Part shown: positions 1 through 12,619 of the stretch, one piece after another | Layout: the number at the start of each line of letters is the position of its first letter | Position numbering within the stretch: the first letter of the stretch is position 1 | Assembly (NCBI GenBank): GCA_017654935.2 | Contig: CM065703.1 | Location: 38,426,198-38,490,197, forward strand | Length of the DNA stretch: 64,000 nucleotides | DNA from: Phymorhynchus buccinoides | Taxonomy: Eukaryota > Mollusca > Gastropoda > Neogastropoda > Raphitomidae | Reading direction: 5' to 3' | Position numbers and translations under genes: made by a program | Notes under the pieces: generated by a model | Databases searched by the model: none | What the model saw: the letters and a program-made list of their open reading frames with translations, nothing else | What the model was told of the DNA's origin: nothing

Positions 1-234
1 CTAAATTGTATCAGAAGCAGTTGTGCTGGTCGTCCAGGGAGTGTCTCTGAGTGCGTTGATATTATATTATGCGGATGGAGCTACGTCAATTACTCTCCGT
101 GTCCTGTCCTTGGTACTACCGTTGAAACATTGATCGTTCGATTGTGTAGTACAAACACATTCTGTGTGACACTCTTGCAATAATTGACGTCATCTACTCA
201 ACCACTGTCACTAGGCCCATCTTCATCATAATCC
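1..234. other. Non-coding left edge, nothing recognised
   Basis: No open frame with protein-like composition and no repeat boundary is visible before the CT-rich array begins near 235. The stretch is ordinary mixed-composition DNA. Confidence 0.5.
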
Positions 235-261
235 TCTCTCCTCTCTCTCTCTCACTCTCTG

Positions 262-295
<34 letters not shown>

Positions 296-1237
296 GATCT
301 ATCTCTCTCTCGCTCTCTCTATCTCTCCTGTCTCTCTCTCTCTCTCTCTCTCCAACTCTCTCTCTCTCTGTCGCACAAGCAAACTCATTCATTGTGTTTC
401 ACTCGAGACGGAGTAAGTGTTAAACGATTCTACGAGTGGTTAGGGTGTCCCAGTGAAACTTGATTTGTCAAAATAAATCTAGTGCTCTGTTAAGCACAAA
501 AGTACAACTGCCCAAACTGTAACAACCGCTGGTTATCACTGGTCATTTACATTGAACAAAGTAAAAACAATACCTCTGTCTGCCGGACTGTTGTATCCTC
601 CTCTGTTCTCTCTCTCTTTCCCCCCGTCATTCGTTCTACTTCCTTGCCAAAAATGTAAAACATTGTATATGGGACAACACATTTGCCCCCATGTAACACC
701 ATTTCAATTTATGAACACATTATACCACAAAACACTACCAACCCTCCATGCACTGACAAAACGTGCGCTTGAAGGCTTTATTAGCTTAAAATGCCACTGT
801 ATATAGTGGTGGATGCAGTGGTCTCACTTCATTTTCTTCTAATTCAATTTGTTACAGTCACGTGCTTAACTGGGCCTATTAGGTTCATCGCAAGATGTCA
901 GACCGTAAAAAGAAAAAAACGAAGAAGAATTAGGCCAGATTCACATTAGACGCGTAAGTCCTACGGAAAACTCTAAATAAGTGGAGAAAGAGGGATACAA
1001 GTTTACGCATATAGGGGCAATTCGGACGCGCCTGCGCAAATCTTTTACATTCTTTGTTTACTTAATATGGATTGCATAGTGAGATCGTGAAATCAATCTG
1101 TATCGATTTCTTAAAGGAGATGTGAAGTGAAATTCCAGATGAGAAGAAATGAGCAGAAGTATATAGGTGAAGAAGCGAGGGGGGAGAGAGAGAGAGGAGA
1201 GGGCCGAGGTCTGATAGATGAGAGATAGATAGATAGA

Positions 1238-1273
<36 letters not shown>

Positions 1274-2425
1274 GAGAGGAGAGAGAGAGAGCGAGAGAGA
1301 GAGAGGGCGAGATAATAGATATATATATATAATAATATATACTATATATATATATATCATATATAATTATAGAGAGAGACAGAGAGAGAAGAGAGAGAAG
1401 AGAGAGAGCGAGAGAGAGGAGACGACGGAGAGAGAAGAAAGAGAGGGCGAGAGATGAGAAGAGAGGCAGAGAGAGCCACACTAAGAGAGCGAGAGAGAGA
1501 GAGAGAGATGAGTTAAAGACAACATAAAAAAACACTGACGAGGGTAGGGATAAAGCCAGACGGGGAAAAGGAGAAGAATAAACGGAATGAGCAAAAAAAA
1601 AGTAGAATAGTGAACGCGAGTTCAAAAAAAGACACTTAATGTGGTTGAAAGGACGGGGCAAGGGTGGGTGTGTGTGTGTGGGTTGTTGGGTGTGTGTCGT
1701 GTGTGTGTCGTGTGGTGTGTGTGGTAGTGATGGTGTGTGTGTGTGTGTGTGTGGTGGGTGTGTGTGTGTGTGTGGTGTGTTGTGGTGTGTGTGTGTGTGG
1801 TGGTGTGTGGTTTGTGGTTTTGTGTGTGTGTGTGGGTGGTGTTTGTGTGTGTGTGTGTGTGCGTGTGGTGTTGGTGTGTGTGGTGTGTTGTGTGTTTTTT
1901 GTGTTTGTTTGTGTGTGTTGTTTGTGGTTTGTTGTGTGTGTTGTGTGTGTTGTGTGTGTGTTGTGTGTGTTGCGTTGTGTTTTTTGGTTTTGATGTGGTT
2001 GTGTTTGGTGTGTGTGTGTGGTGTGTGTGTGTGTGGTGTGTGTGTGTTAGTGTGTGTGTTATTTGTTTGTTTTGTGTGTGTGTTTGTGTGGTGTTGTGTG
2101 TTTGTGTGTGGTGGGTGTGTGTGTGTGTGTTGTGGTGTGTGTTTTTTGTTTGTTGTGTGTGTTTGGTGGTGTGTGTGTGTGTGTGGCTGGTGTGTTGGTG
2201 TTTGTTTGTTGTTTTGTTTGTGTGGTTTTTGGTGTGCGGGTGTGTGTGTGTGTGTGTGTGGTGTGGTGGGTGTGTGTGTGTGGTGTGTGGGGTGTGTGTG
2301 TGTGTGTGTGGTGTGTGTGTGGTTTGTGGTTTTTTGTGTGTGATGTGTGGGTGTGGTGTGTGTGTGTGGGTGTGGTGTGTTGTGGTGGTGTGGTGTGTGT
2401 GGTGTGTGTGTGTGTGTGTGTTGTG

Positions 2426-2464
<39 letters not shown>

Positions 2465-4020
2465 TTCTGTGTGTGTGTGTGTGTGGTGTGTGTTTGCGTT
2501 GTGGTTGTGTGTGTGTGTGTGTGTAGGGTGGGTGTGTGGTGTGAGTGTGTGTTTATGTGTGTGTGTGTGTGTGTGTGGTGTGTGGTGGTGTGTGTGTGTG
2601 TGTATGTGTGGTGTGTGGTGTGTGTGTGTGTCGTGTGTGTGTGATGTTGGTGTGTGGAGTGTATGTGTGTGTGTGGTGTTGTTGTGTGTGTGGTGTGTGG
2701 TATGGTCTGGTGTGTGTGTGGTGAGTGTTATGTGTGTGTGTTTGTGGTTGTGGTGTGTGGTGTGTGTGTAGGGGGGGTTGGGGTGATTCTCTAGCTTCAG
2801 TGATTCACATTCTTCTAATTATTGAGTGACAATCCGCTTGCCCGGTACAGTGGGTACTTTAGGGTGGTGGGTAGTTTATTGTGGTACGCAGGTGCACCGG
2901 TGCCCCTAATAAGGGCAAGATTAGGTTATCTCTCTCATTTGACTGTTTGCTGTCTTGAAGAATGCTGATGTGGTTGTTGTTTGCTATGATTAAACAGCAT
3001 GTACTCGAAAGTATCATCGCTCTTTACGGATAATGTTTGTATCTTTGTTGTGTGTGTTTTACGAAATATTTTAGCATTATTGATGATTTATTCCACACTT
3101 TTTCTTTAACTAATCAAATGTCATCATTATGGCGATATGATTTAAATAATTCTCGTATCTGCAAGCGTTGAGTATGCATTCGTCACACACGCGCGCGCCG
3201 GGCGCGCGGCGCGCGCACGCCGCACGCTCACACACACACACACACACACCACACACACACACACACCACACACACACAAATGCCAAAGTGCGTTACATAT
3301 ATATAATAATATATATGATATATAATATATATATATATTACTTTCAAGCTAGGTCATTGGCAGGTATGACATAAAACTCATAAATCCAAACCTCATAGCC
3401 TAAGTTACACCGAACAGAGCTTAATTGTAAAAAATGTTTATTGTTTTAGTCACAAATTCAAACGCACTATGTCAAGAAAGTAACGCACCACAAGAGGCAG
3501 GGACAAAATATAGAATATTTTCATGTTGGCATTAGAGAGTTCAAATTGCAGGAATCAGGGCACTCTTGGACTCGAGCTAGGCCTAATAAATTTCAATATT
3601 AGCTTACATGAACTCACACAGACATAGCCTAACCTACAGCCCTCAACTCATTTGTCATTACCATCATAAATAATGCACCAGCACGTTCATGAAGTATGTT
3701 AAATAATGATGAGCTCGCGAGCACACGCAAAGTGTACTATCCAAACCATCTACGGCATATGCGATCGTGCCGAAATAACCAAACACGTGCGAGCAATAGG
3801 CTTACGATCACGTGCACAGAATGCGTGCAAAAACGAACACAACTGAAGGCAAAGCATTCAACCTTACACATGCGAAAAGCTAGTTATCACACAGACAGAC
3901 AGACACACAGACCACACAAGACACACAGATACACACACACACACACACACACCACACACACACACACACACAACAACACACACACCCACCACACACCACA
4001 CACACACAAAACACACACAA

Positions 4021-4055
<35 letters not shown>
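235..4055. repeat. Microsatellite-rich unit, first copy
   Basis: The unit runs CT-rich (about 235-370), unique, GA-rich (about 1180-1510), GT-rich (about 1670-2770), unique, then CA-rich (3222-3285 and 3895-4058). Unique stretches at about 380-1130 and 2785-3010 recur at about 4925-5770 and 6330-6540 in the same order. Single-base and two-base indels are scattered through even the non-repetitive parts, which is more like unpolished long-read sequence than evolved divergence. The GT tract is about 1.1 kb here but only about 150 bp in the second copy. No gene is present. The long Cys/Val-rich open frames over the GT tract are consequences of the dinucleotide repeat. Confidence 0.75.
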
Positions 4056-4059
<4 letters not shown>

Positions 4060-4784
4060 AGAGCACACTTCAATATTTCCCCTACGTTAATATGTTGGGC
4101 ATGCACAATATGCGACAGGCCCCCAAATCCATGCGGGCACAGCCAAAAGGCGAATTTGCTGGAGCAAAATCATGATTAAAAGATTATTGCCAATTTGCAG
4201 CAGTAATATATGCCATCACGAATTTAATTTCACCGTGAAGATTGTGGGGTTTCCTGGAAAAATTGTAATTTGTGTGTAGCCTCACTTTCGATATGTTCGT
4301 TTTCTTTTTAGTTTTTTTCATTATTATTTAATGTTTAAATGTAGCGACATGAATTGTGGAATGCATGTTCCATTCTATTTTGTGTATGTTGTCTGCGTGT
4401 TTTCGGTGTTTTCTTTCTCTCTGTATCTAAGTCTGTCTCGCTGATGTGTGTTCATCAATATATTCCTTTTCTCTGAGTGTCAATCGGTATTGCAGATTCC
4501 ACTTTATATAACTTTGAATGCTAATCCTTCCCACATAAGAATCATTATTCATTTTAATCCCCCCTCCTCCTCTCCTCCTCTCTCTCTTCTCTCTTCTCTC
4601 TCTCTCTCTCTCCTCTCTCTCTCCTCTCTCTTCTGTCTCTCTCTCTCTTATTCTTTAACATTTTCATAGTAGTTCTTGAATTTAAATTTGTCTGATTTGG
4701 TCATCATGCAAGTGCTAATGAACAATTATTGTTTCCCTCCATGCTGAGGACCTAATATTTAAGAACATTCCAACTTCTTCACCT
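4056..4784. other. Spacer between the two microsatellite units
   Basis: AT-rich non-coding DNA with a short CT-rich tract at about 4560-4650. No gene, RNA or transposon end was recognised. Confidence 0.45.
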
Positions 4785-7700
4785 CTCTCTCTCTCTTCTC
4801 TCTCTCTACTCTCTCTCTCCTCTCTCTTCTCTCCTCTCTCTCTCTCTCTATCTCTCCTCTCTCTCTCTATCTCCTCTTCTCTCTCTCTCTCTCCTCTCTC
4901 TCTCTCTTCTCTCTCTCTGTGTTTTGCACAAGAAACTCATTCATTGTGTTTTCACTCGAGCGGAGTACGGTAACCGTATTGTACGAGTTTGTTGGGGTCA
5001 GTGAAACTATTATTTGGTCCAATATCTGTGCTCTGGTTTAAAGCACAAAATGTACCAAACTGCCAAACTGTAACAACCGCGGTTATCCACTAGGTCATCT
5101 ACATTGACAAAGTAAAACAATCACCTCTGTCTGCCGGGACTGTGTCTCTCTCTTTCTCTACCTCTTTCCCCCCGTCATTGTTCTACTCTTGACCAAATTG
5201 TAACATTGTATTAGGGAAACACATTGCCCCAATGTAACACCAATTCAATTTATGAACAAGTATACCCAAAACACTACCAACCCTCCAGCACTGTACAAAA
5301 ATGCGCTTGAAAGTCTTTTAATATCTTAACATGCCACTGTTAATAGTTGGTGGATGCAGTGGTTCTACTTCAATTTCTCAATTCAATTTGTTTATTCAAG
5401 TGCTTTTAACCGGGCTCTATCGTTTCATCGCTAAGATGTCAGACGTTTAAAAAAAGAAAGCAGAAGACGAATTAGCCAGGTATAAGACGCGTAAGTTCCG
5501 TACGGGAAAACTCTAAATCATTGGAAGGAAAGAAGGATACAAGTTTAGCATATAGGGGCAATTCGGCCGCGCCCTGCGCATCTTTCCCTTCTTTTGTTCA
5601 CTTTAATATGGATTGCGCACGGATTTCACCATGGAATTCTGCGTATGTGTGTACACGGCCATACAGTAAAAACAGCAGAAAGTGTTTCTCTTTTTTAAAT
5701 GTTTTATTTTTTGCATAAGTGAGCAGTGACCTCAATCTGTTATCTATTTCTTAGAAGTAAGATGTGAAGGAAATTCCAGAGTAGAAGAAAATTATGAAGT
5801 ATCCATAGGCGAGAAGGGCGAGGGGGGGGGGGGTGTATCTATCTTTCTGACGTATCTAGATATATATAGATCTATAGTAGTATATATATCGATCTAGCTC
5901 GTGCGATAGAGATAGAGACTACAACTATAGATATGAGATGAGAGGAGATCTCGAGAGCGCGGAGAGAGCTCTATATTTGTATTTACAAGACAACATAAGA
6001 CTGATTGAATACAAACATACAAACACTTCACGCGGAGCGAGAAGACAGACGGGGAAGGGTAAGAATAAAACGGGTCTGAGCACAAAAAAGTAGAATAGGA
6101 AACGCCCCCTCCTCCCCCTCGGTTTAAAAAAGACCTTTATGTGGTTGAAAGGACGGAGCAAGGGCAGTGGGTGGTTCGTGTGTTGTGTGTGTGTATGTGA
6201 TGTGTGTCGTGTGTGGGTGTGTGGTGTCTGTGTGGTGTGTGTATGTGTGTGTGTGTGTGTGTTGTGTGTGTGTGTGTATGTGGCTGTGTGTGCGTGTGTG
6301 TGTGTGGGGTGTGTAGGGCGGGTTGGGGGTGATTCTCCTAGCTTCATTGGATTTCACATTTTCTTAATGTATTGACGTCCGACACGCACCGCTTGCGGTT
6401 TTACAGTGGGTACTTTAGGGTGGTGGGTAGTTTATGTGGTACGCAGTGCACCCGGTTCCCCTAATAAGGGCCACATTCTGGGCTATCTCTCTATTTGACT
6501 GTTGCTGTCTTGAAGAAATGCTGATGTGGTTGTTGTTTGCTATGAGTACACAAGCATGTAGCATGGGGAACTCAGCGCCCGAAATTTTATAACATCGAAA
6601 CAGTACTAATAAACATCCGGCATTTCTTTTTAAAGGATGAAATAATTTTCTGTTGATTATTATTTTTTTTTACGCACACATATTTCACTCATTGGGACTT
6701 TGCTGTATGTTTTTTCCCACACTTTTTCTGTAACCTAACTCAAATATTTGTTCATCCTTATTGGATTATAGTTTAAATAATTCTATTTCGTTATTCTGCC
6801 AAGCTTGATTATGTGCTATTCGTACACAAGCCCATCAACATATTTCTGACCGCGCGCTGACGCGCACGCGAACGAGCGCGCGCGCACAAGCGCGCGACCG
6901 CACACGCAACACGCACACGCACACGCACAACACAGCAAGACAACGCACAATCTGTGGACACGCATTGACATTTATATTTTCACACACACGCACACACACA
7001 CACATCGAGCACATCCACGACACTACACACACACCCTACCTACCACACACATGCACACCCACATAAGCACATCTTACGACTCACAGTCACACACAGCAAA
7101 ATATCGGTTACATTAGATATACATATATATACTATATATATCTCTTTAACACATTTTATTTTTTTTATGGCGGTCTATGCATGTCTGATCATATACTCAA
7201 TAACTCCACAACGCTTCACGCCTGAAAACTGTTACACGAAATACTAGGATGCTTAAGAAAATACCGAAAAAAAATGTTGAGGGATTTATTGTTTTTAGTT
7301 CACAAATTCAAACGTCACTATGTCAAGAAGTAACGCACCACAAGTAGGCATGGACAAAATATATGAATATTTTCATGTTGGACATTAGAGAGTTCAAATT
7401 GCAGGAAATCAGGGCACTCTTGGGAACTCGAGTAGGCCTAATCAAATTTCAATATTAGATTACATGAACTTCACTACAGACATAGCCTACCCTACAGCCT
7501 CAACTCATTTGTCATACACATCATAATAATGCACCAGCACGTTCATGCATGTATGTAAATAATGATGAGCTCGCGAGCAATGCACTAATTCCCCCTAGCA
7601 ACCCAATGCAAGAATATGCGCTCGGGCACGATATAACCACACCACGTGCAAGCAAACAGGCTCTTACGATCACGTGCACATGAAGCGTGCCAAACTAGCA

Positions 7701-7885
7701 CAGAGGCAAACATTCAACCTATCCACATGCGAAGAAGCTTATGTCTATCACACAGAAGACAGACAAACACAGACACCAGACACACAGACAGACAGGAACA
7801 CACACACACACACACACAACAACACAGGACACACACACAACACAAACACACACACACGCACGCACACACACACACACACCACACA
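4785..7885. repeat. Microsatellite-rich unit, second copy
   Basis: This repeats the order of the first copy: CT-rich (about 4785-4920), unique, GT-rich (about 6175-6320), unique, CA-rich (about 6895-7110 and 7797-7880). The unique anchor beginning near 6331, which contains TACAGTGGGTACTTTAGGGT, corresponds to the anchor near 2787. The GA array of copy one is reduced here to a short degenerate stretch near 5820-5960. It is direct in orientation, and no coding sequence was recognised. Confidence 0.75.
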
Positions 7886-8388
7886 CCAGCACATAATATA
7901 TATACATAATATTATATAATATTATAGCATGAAAGAAAAATCTCAGTGAACAGCCAGCTCCGTACCCCTACTCTGAAGGACTGAAAAGTTAGTGCATTTG
8001 AAATGCAGAATAGTTGCTTTGATAAAACCTTTTTGTGTCCAATGTCTTTATTTGTGAACCTATATATATATATATATATAGCAGATCTGAAGAGTCTTTC
8101 ATGAAGACGAAACAGCTTGTCTTTGCATAGGCATTGTCTATCTCCCCAATGGGGGAGAAGTAAATCAGCACATTATTTTCTTCCTCTTTTCTTCTTTTCA
8201 GAACACAGAATAAATTGTGAAGTTAAAATTAAAGTTATTCAGTTTATTTCTTAGGTTCACAAACTTAAACACTGGACACAAAAAAAGTTTTATTAAAGCA
8301 AAACCATATATATAAGAGGAAAGTTTAATGGTGTGGTTGTTTTTTTTTCTTCAATTCTTGTACGTTTATATATGTATATATATATATA

Positions 8389-8419
<31 letters not shown>

Positions 8420-9235
8420 TAAGCAAACACGCAAGCACACCCAGACGCCACACACACACACATTAGCCTGAAACACACATACCACGCACACACACACACG
8501 CGCGCACACAATCGCACGCACAAGCACACACAAAAACACACACACAATAACACACACGCACAAGCAAACGCACAGACACGCACACACACACAACCACACG
8601 CACACACGCGCACTGACAACAAGCACACACGCACACGCACACACACACACAACACACACACCAAACATACTGGTCTACTAGCATTTGAGAGGTGGTTGAT
8701 GTGTGTAATATTTACACCTACCCTGTGAGGTGGATACATAGCTAAGTATATCAGAGCAAGTTTAAGGAATTATGTTATAACATTTTTTAGGAAGGATAAG
8801 GATACCCTGTTGAAAGCATTGAACAAGTGTAAATGTAATCTAAGGCTTACTTTTTGTTATCAGGTTTTTGACCATCAGTGTGAGGTATTTATTCATCAAT
8901 GAATATTCCATGAGGCTTACAGGAAGTACCTCACAATGATGGTAAAAAAAACCTTGTTATGTTCTTTTGTTAAAAGATACTTGTGTGTACATTTTAAATC
9001 TTATTATAGGCCTGATTGCTAGTGATAACTTAGATTACTGGTGGTATTTTTGACATAGACCTGTATCATATTGTTATCTGTATGAAGGATGTCTTAAATG
9101 AATAGACTTGAAAGCTGAAATTATACTGCTCTTCCATGTTGTGTAAATGTTCTATATTTCGAGGGTAATAGTATAAACAAATAAGTCAAGCTTTTTTTCC
9201 ATCCAGCCTAGCCCTCTTAAAAAACAAATACCAGT
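7886..9235. other. Non-coding DNA with AT and CA microsatellites
   Basis: An alternating TA tract lies near 8376-8420, followed by a degenerate CA array about 8448-8665. The remaining bases show no supported gene. The Cys/Val-rich reverse frames over 8366-8739 are the CA array read on the other strand. Confidence 0.5.
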
Positions 9236-9259
9236 AAAAAAAAAAGGAACAAACTAAAC

Positions 9260-9413
9260 GCACCCCCCCCAAATTTAACACAAAAATGATTTTCTCGCTA
9301 TTTTCTTACAATAAAAATTATTCACATTATAAGGCATTCACATTTATCAGTTTGCAAAAGAAAAAAAAGTATCGCCTTATAGTTCAAAAAAATATGGTGC
9401 ACATAGTGAGTGT
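9260..9413. mobile_element. MITE-like element, degenerate copy
   Basis: The right end contains CGCCTTATAGTTCAAAAAAA and ATATGGTG, resembling the right end of the better-preserved copy at 10846-11001 (GCCTTATAGTCCAAAAACTA then TGG). The interior shares AT-rich text with that copy, including an ATAAGGC-type block. The left end is poorly defined. It is probably a non-autonomous DNA transposon; the superfamily cannot be fixed from here. Confidence 0.4.
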
Positions 9414-9739
9414 TATTAACTTGTGGCGGTGCCATAGCTGATGAGGTTTAACCGCTTCATGCGTGGTCACCGCTTTAAAAGCTACTGCATTTATTTTAAA
9501 AAAAATCGAGACTTTACTGGTTTTCGTACTGCCTCCGGGCATTGCCTTCAGTATTGTTCCCACCATCTTTGTATTTACAAATGTCCCATATGTGTCTGAT
9601 TCAGACCAAGAGGACGTAAAACTCCATTTTGGGTCGTCGTTGCACATAGTGAGGTGCAACTTGCACGACTTTCCCGGTAGTAGCTGGATGCCTTAAGCCT
9701 CAATTTGGTGAGCTGGATGACCCTGACCCTTCCACATGT

Positions 9740-9935
9740 TTATCCCAATGAGGATATTGTGGGGGTTGGGGGTTTCTTTTGTATAAAGAGATCTCTCATA
9801 TACTGGAAGTCCTGTGCTTCAGCTCCCTCTTATACATCACACTCTTTGACTGCCACAACAACATAAGGTGATTACTAGGGGTCTGAGTCTGGGGGAAAAT
9901 TATCCCTTATACTTATAGTCCGAAAATTACGGTAC
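9740..9935 (+). repeat. Dispersed repeat family copy, abutting a MITE end
   Basis: The text around 9760-9860 (GGGGGTT..., TTTTGTATAAA, GGAAGTCCTGTGCTT, CTTTGACTGCC) is a divergent copy of the repeat at 19490-19745 and its inverted copy at 21355-21580. Immediately downstream, about 9905-9935 carries TTATAGTCCGAAAATTACGG, the right-end motif of the MITE family seen at 10846-11001. Confidence 0.45.
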
Positions 9936-10845
9936 ATGCCCATTATAAAAATATAAAACAATCTTAACGTTTGCATGCTACATGTAGCAATAAACACATG
10001 TCAACTGCACTCAGGACTTTTGGAGAGTGATATCTACAAACTCAATTATATATATTTTTTTTTTATATATCAACATTTCTATTTTTTTCTTCAAATAACC
10101 ATGTGATAACTAGATAAGTCAATGTGTATTAGGTCATAACACAGAAAACCAACTATCACCATACTCTGAAATGAACTTTGGGAAGAATAAACTTAAAGTT
10201 GTACACAAATTACTAAACTTTCAAATGTTCACAAAAAATCTAAACAATCGATAGAAACTGAAAAGATCAGAACATTTGAACATTGGCATTGCTGATCAAA
10301 TTATAAACAAAGTTCGTAATCAATCAAGTATGATTGAATAAATCAAATAAAAATAATAATGAATGTTCAAAGTTTCCATACATACATTTTCAGTTCACCA
10401 AGTTTTCTTGCTCTTTTGTGTTCACCTAGCATCAAAGTATTCAAACCTTCCCACCTTTAAAGTGTGTGGATGCCCACGTAGCAAGGTAATCAAAAACGGT
10501 CACACAGGTAATGTTCTCATCCCTAGTTGGGGCATTTGTACAATAATCGATTGCATCGACTGTTGGGATGATCCCTGGAGTCTTTAAGCCAGGGAACGAA
10601 AACAAACAACAAACAAACATTTCCTGATGAAAACCCATACATGACAGTTTTTTATCATGTACAAAAAAACCACGTCCTGATGAAAACATGAACAGGTCTG
10701 TTTTTCTACAGAAAATAGAGAACAGAAAAACAAAACCACTATCAAACAATTCCATAGAGCACTAGATTGAAACACTAGCTTTTCAAGCTGAGTCTTTGCA
10801 AACAAACAAAAAGCTTTAGCGTACAGCCCACCCAAAGGTGCCATA
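9936..10845. other. Non-coding DNA, nothing recognised
   Basis: AT-rich sequence with short open frames of up to about 100 codons. None shows a recognisable motif or splice context, so no gene is called. Confidence 0.4.
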
Positions 10846-11001
10846 ATTTTCGGACTAAAGTGTAAAGCACACACCCTCAAATTATACCCAAATTTCAGAT
10901 TTTTTTAAAATAATGTTCTTACTATTTTATTAATCATTTTATAAGGCTTATGGGACCGAGTCTGTGTAAAAAGTATTGCCTTATAGTCCAAAAACTATGG
11001 T
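10846..11001. mobile_element. MITE with about 28-bp terminal inverted repeats
   Basis: The left end CCATAATTTTCGGACTAAAG and the right end, whose reverse complement reads CCATAGTTTTTGGACTATAA, pair over roughly 28 bases around an AT-rich core of about 100 bases. There is no coding capacity. Related ends occur near 9400 and 9910, so this is a local family. It depends on a transposase not present in the window. Confidence 0.6.
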
Positions 11002-11805
11002 ACACATTTAACCAACCACCCAATAGAGTTATTTCGAATGCACTGAAGTGATGGAGTCCATTAACACATTCACATATTTTAACTTAGTTCCTAAAGATGA
11101 ATCTTAACTGACCAATTTTAAACACATGGCAGAATGTCCGAAGGCTACAGTGTTTCTTATGTATTCATTAAATGAACTTTTTTGAACAGGGGGAAAACCA
11201 CAATTCATTATTCATTTCAGATGTGCACAAGGCACTGTTTTTGTCAGTTCACTCACGCTGTCTTTGTACATGTCAGATTAGAAAGAAACAAAGATGAACT
11301 GATGAGCCAATGTGTAGTTTGCTAGAATTGCCCTATCACCTATGCCTTGAAATAGCATGTAAAATTAAAGACAACAAAAATGAATAAAAACTCTGCTGCT
11401 TACTTTTAAATGTACACTTATTATTATTATTATTATTAAGATAGCATCTAAATGCATAGATAACTGGAGCGTGAAGTGCAAGATCAACCAGTTGTGCGGC
11501 AGCAGATTTGGCTACAAAGACCTTGACCTTTGACCCTTTCCGAACTTGGCCAAGATAACCTACATACCTAGCCGCATGTAAAATTTGAGCCAGTCATATA
11601 CATAGCCAGTAGGAACAAACAGATCTGCAAAACCATCCAACTTTCACCTTGGTGAACTCAGCTGCTTTCATGTACACTAAGGGATTAAACTGTAAATAGA
11701 TCTCTGAAAGGCAATAGCCAAGAGGTTAGATTTGTGTTCAAATTCTTGAAAGAGGAAGCTGAAAATCTGTATTTCCCTCATTTGAGATCCTCTTTCTCAG
11801 TCTAA
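11002..11805. other. Non-coding DNA with short TTA microsatellite
   Basis: No supported gene. A short TTA repeat lies at about 11420-11440. This stretch would be the 3' flank of the minus-strand recombinase-like gene. Confidence 0.4.
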
Positions 11806-12618
11806 TCACTGTCCACGAAGCTTTTTGACCTGTCTTTTGTTCTTTTCTATCTCATTCCGCACAGTGCATTTCAGTTTCCGCCATGATCTGCTTTGCAACA
11901 AAGGATTAGTCTTGAGTACCTTCTCACAATCTGCTTTTCTTGGAACAACTCTATCGTCAATGTGTCGTCTGAAAAGTTTGTGAATAAGATCTGTTTCTTC
12001 CTCAGTTAAGATATCTTTAGTCTGACTGGTCAGGGTTTTGCTGCTGGATGATCCTGGAATCATGCTAGCTTCACTTGATTGAGGAATCACTGGAATCGCT
12101 TGGCAACCACCAGGATGTGGACTTCTTGCTCTTTTGTTTCTTGATCTCTTTGGTCGCGACACCCTTTCTTCTCCAAGTGCATGAGCAGAAGGCTGTGACA
12201 CCCTTTCTTCTCCAAGTGCGTGAGCAGAAGGCTGTGACACCCTTTCTTCTCCAAGTGCATGAGCAGAAGGCTGTGACACCCTTTCTTCTCCAAGTGCGTG
12301 AGCAGAAGGCTGTGACACCCTTTCTTCTCCAAGTGCATGAGCAGAAGGCTGTGACACCCTTTCTTCTCCAAGTGCATGAGCAGAAGGCTGTGACACCCTT
12401 TCTTCTCCAAGTGCGTGAGCAGAAGGCTGTGACACCCTTTCTTCTCCAAGTGCATGAGCAGAAGGCTGTGACACCCTTTCTTCTCCAAGTGCGTGAGCAG
12501 AATCAAACTCAACATCAGCCACACCTTTGTTTTCCATTTCTGACTCTGAAAATTCTGGATCAACTTCAATATCATCCAAGGTCTTGCCTTGAAAATGGGC
12601 CAGTTTTCCCTGCTCCAT
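11806..12618 (-). pseudogene. C-terminal tail of tyrosine-recombinase-like gene, with 39-bp minisatellite
   Basis: The 270-residue frame begins at the inversion breakpoint, so its first Met is probably internal to the original protein. It reads FQGKTLDDIEVDPE (residues 9-22), which I associate with the segment following the catalytic domain in a repeated gene family of fish and invertebrates. Next come nine tandem copies of the 13-residue unit SAHALGEERVSQP (residues about 40-157). After these is a basic stretch (RPKRSRNKRARSP) and a C-terminal Lys/Arg-rich region with EEETDLIHKLF. The repeat makes all three frames open, so ORF length is weak evidence over that part. It lies next to, and opposite in strand to, the middle part of the same gene at 12620-13787. 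Confidence 0.6.
12161..12511. repeat. 39-bp minisatellite, nine units
   Basis: Nine near-identical 39-bp units, each containing CACCCTTTCTTCTCCAAGTG, start at about 12161, 12200, 12239, 12278, 12317, 12356, 12395, 12434 and 12473. They differ mainly at one base (CAT or CGT after the shared motif), in the order A G A G A A G A G. This suggests amplification partly through 78-bp dimers. The unit length is a multiple of three, so copy-number change keeps the minus-strand protein in frame. Confidence 0.9.
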
Positions 12619-12619
12619 A

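Noticed and set aside
1639..2771. Long overlapping Cys/Val/Trp-rich open frames
   Set aside because: Direct translation of a GT-rich array in which stop codons are rare; three overlapping frames are open at once with the same composition.
12161..12511. CRISPR-like array of regular 39-bp repeats
   Set aside because: Units are contiguous with no variable spacers, and the context is an animal gene; this is a coding minisatellite.
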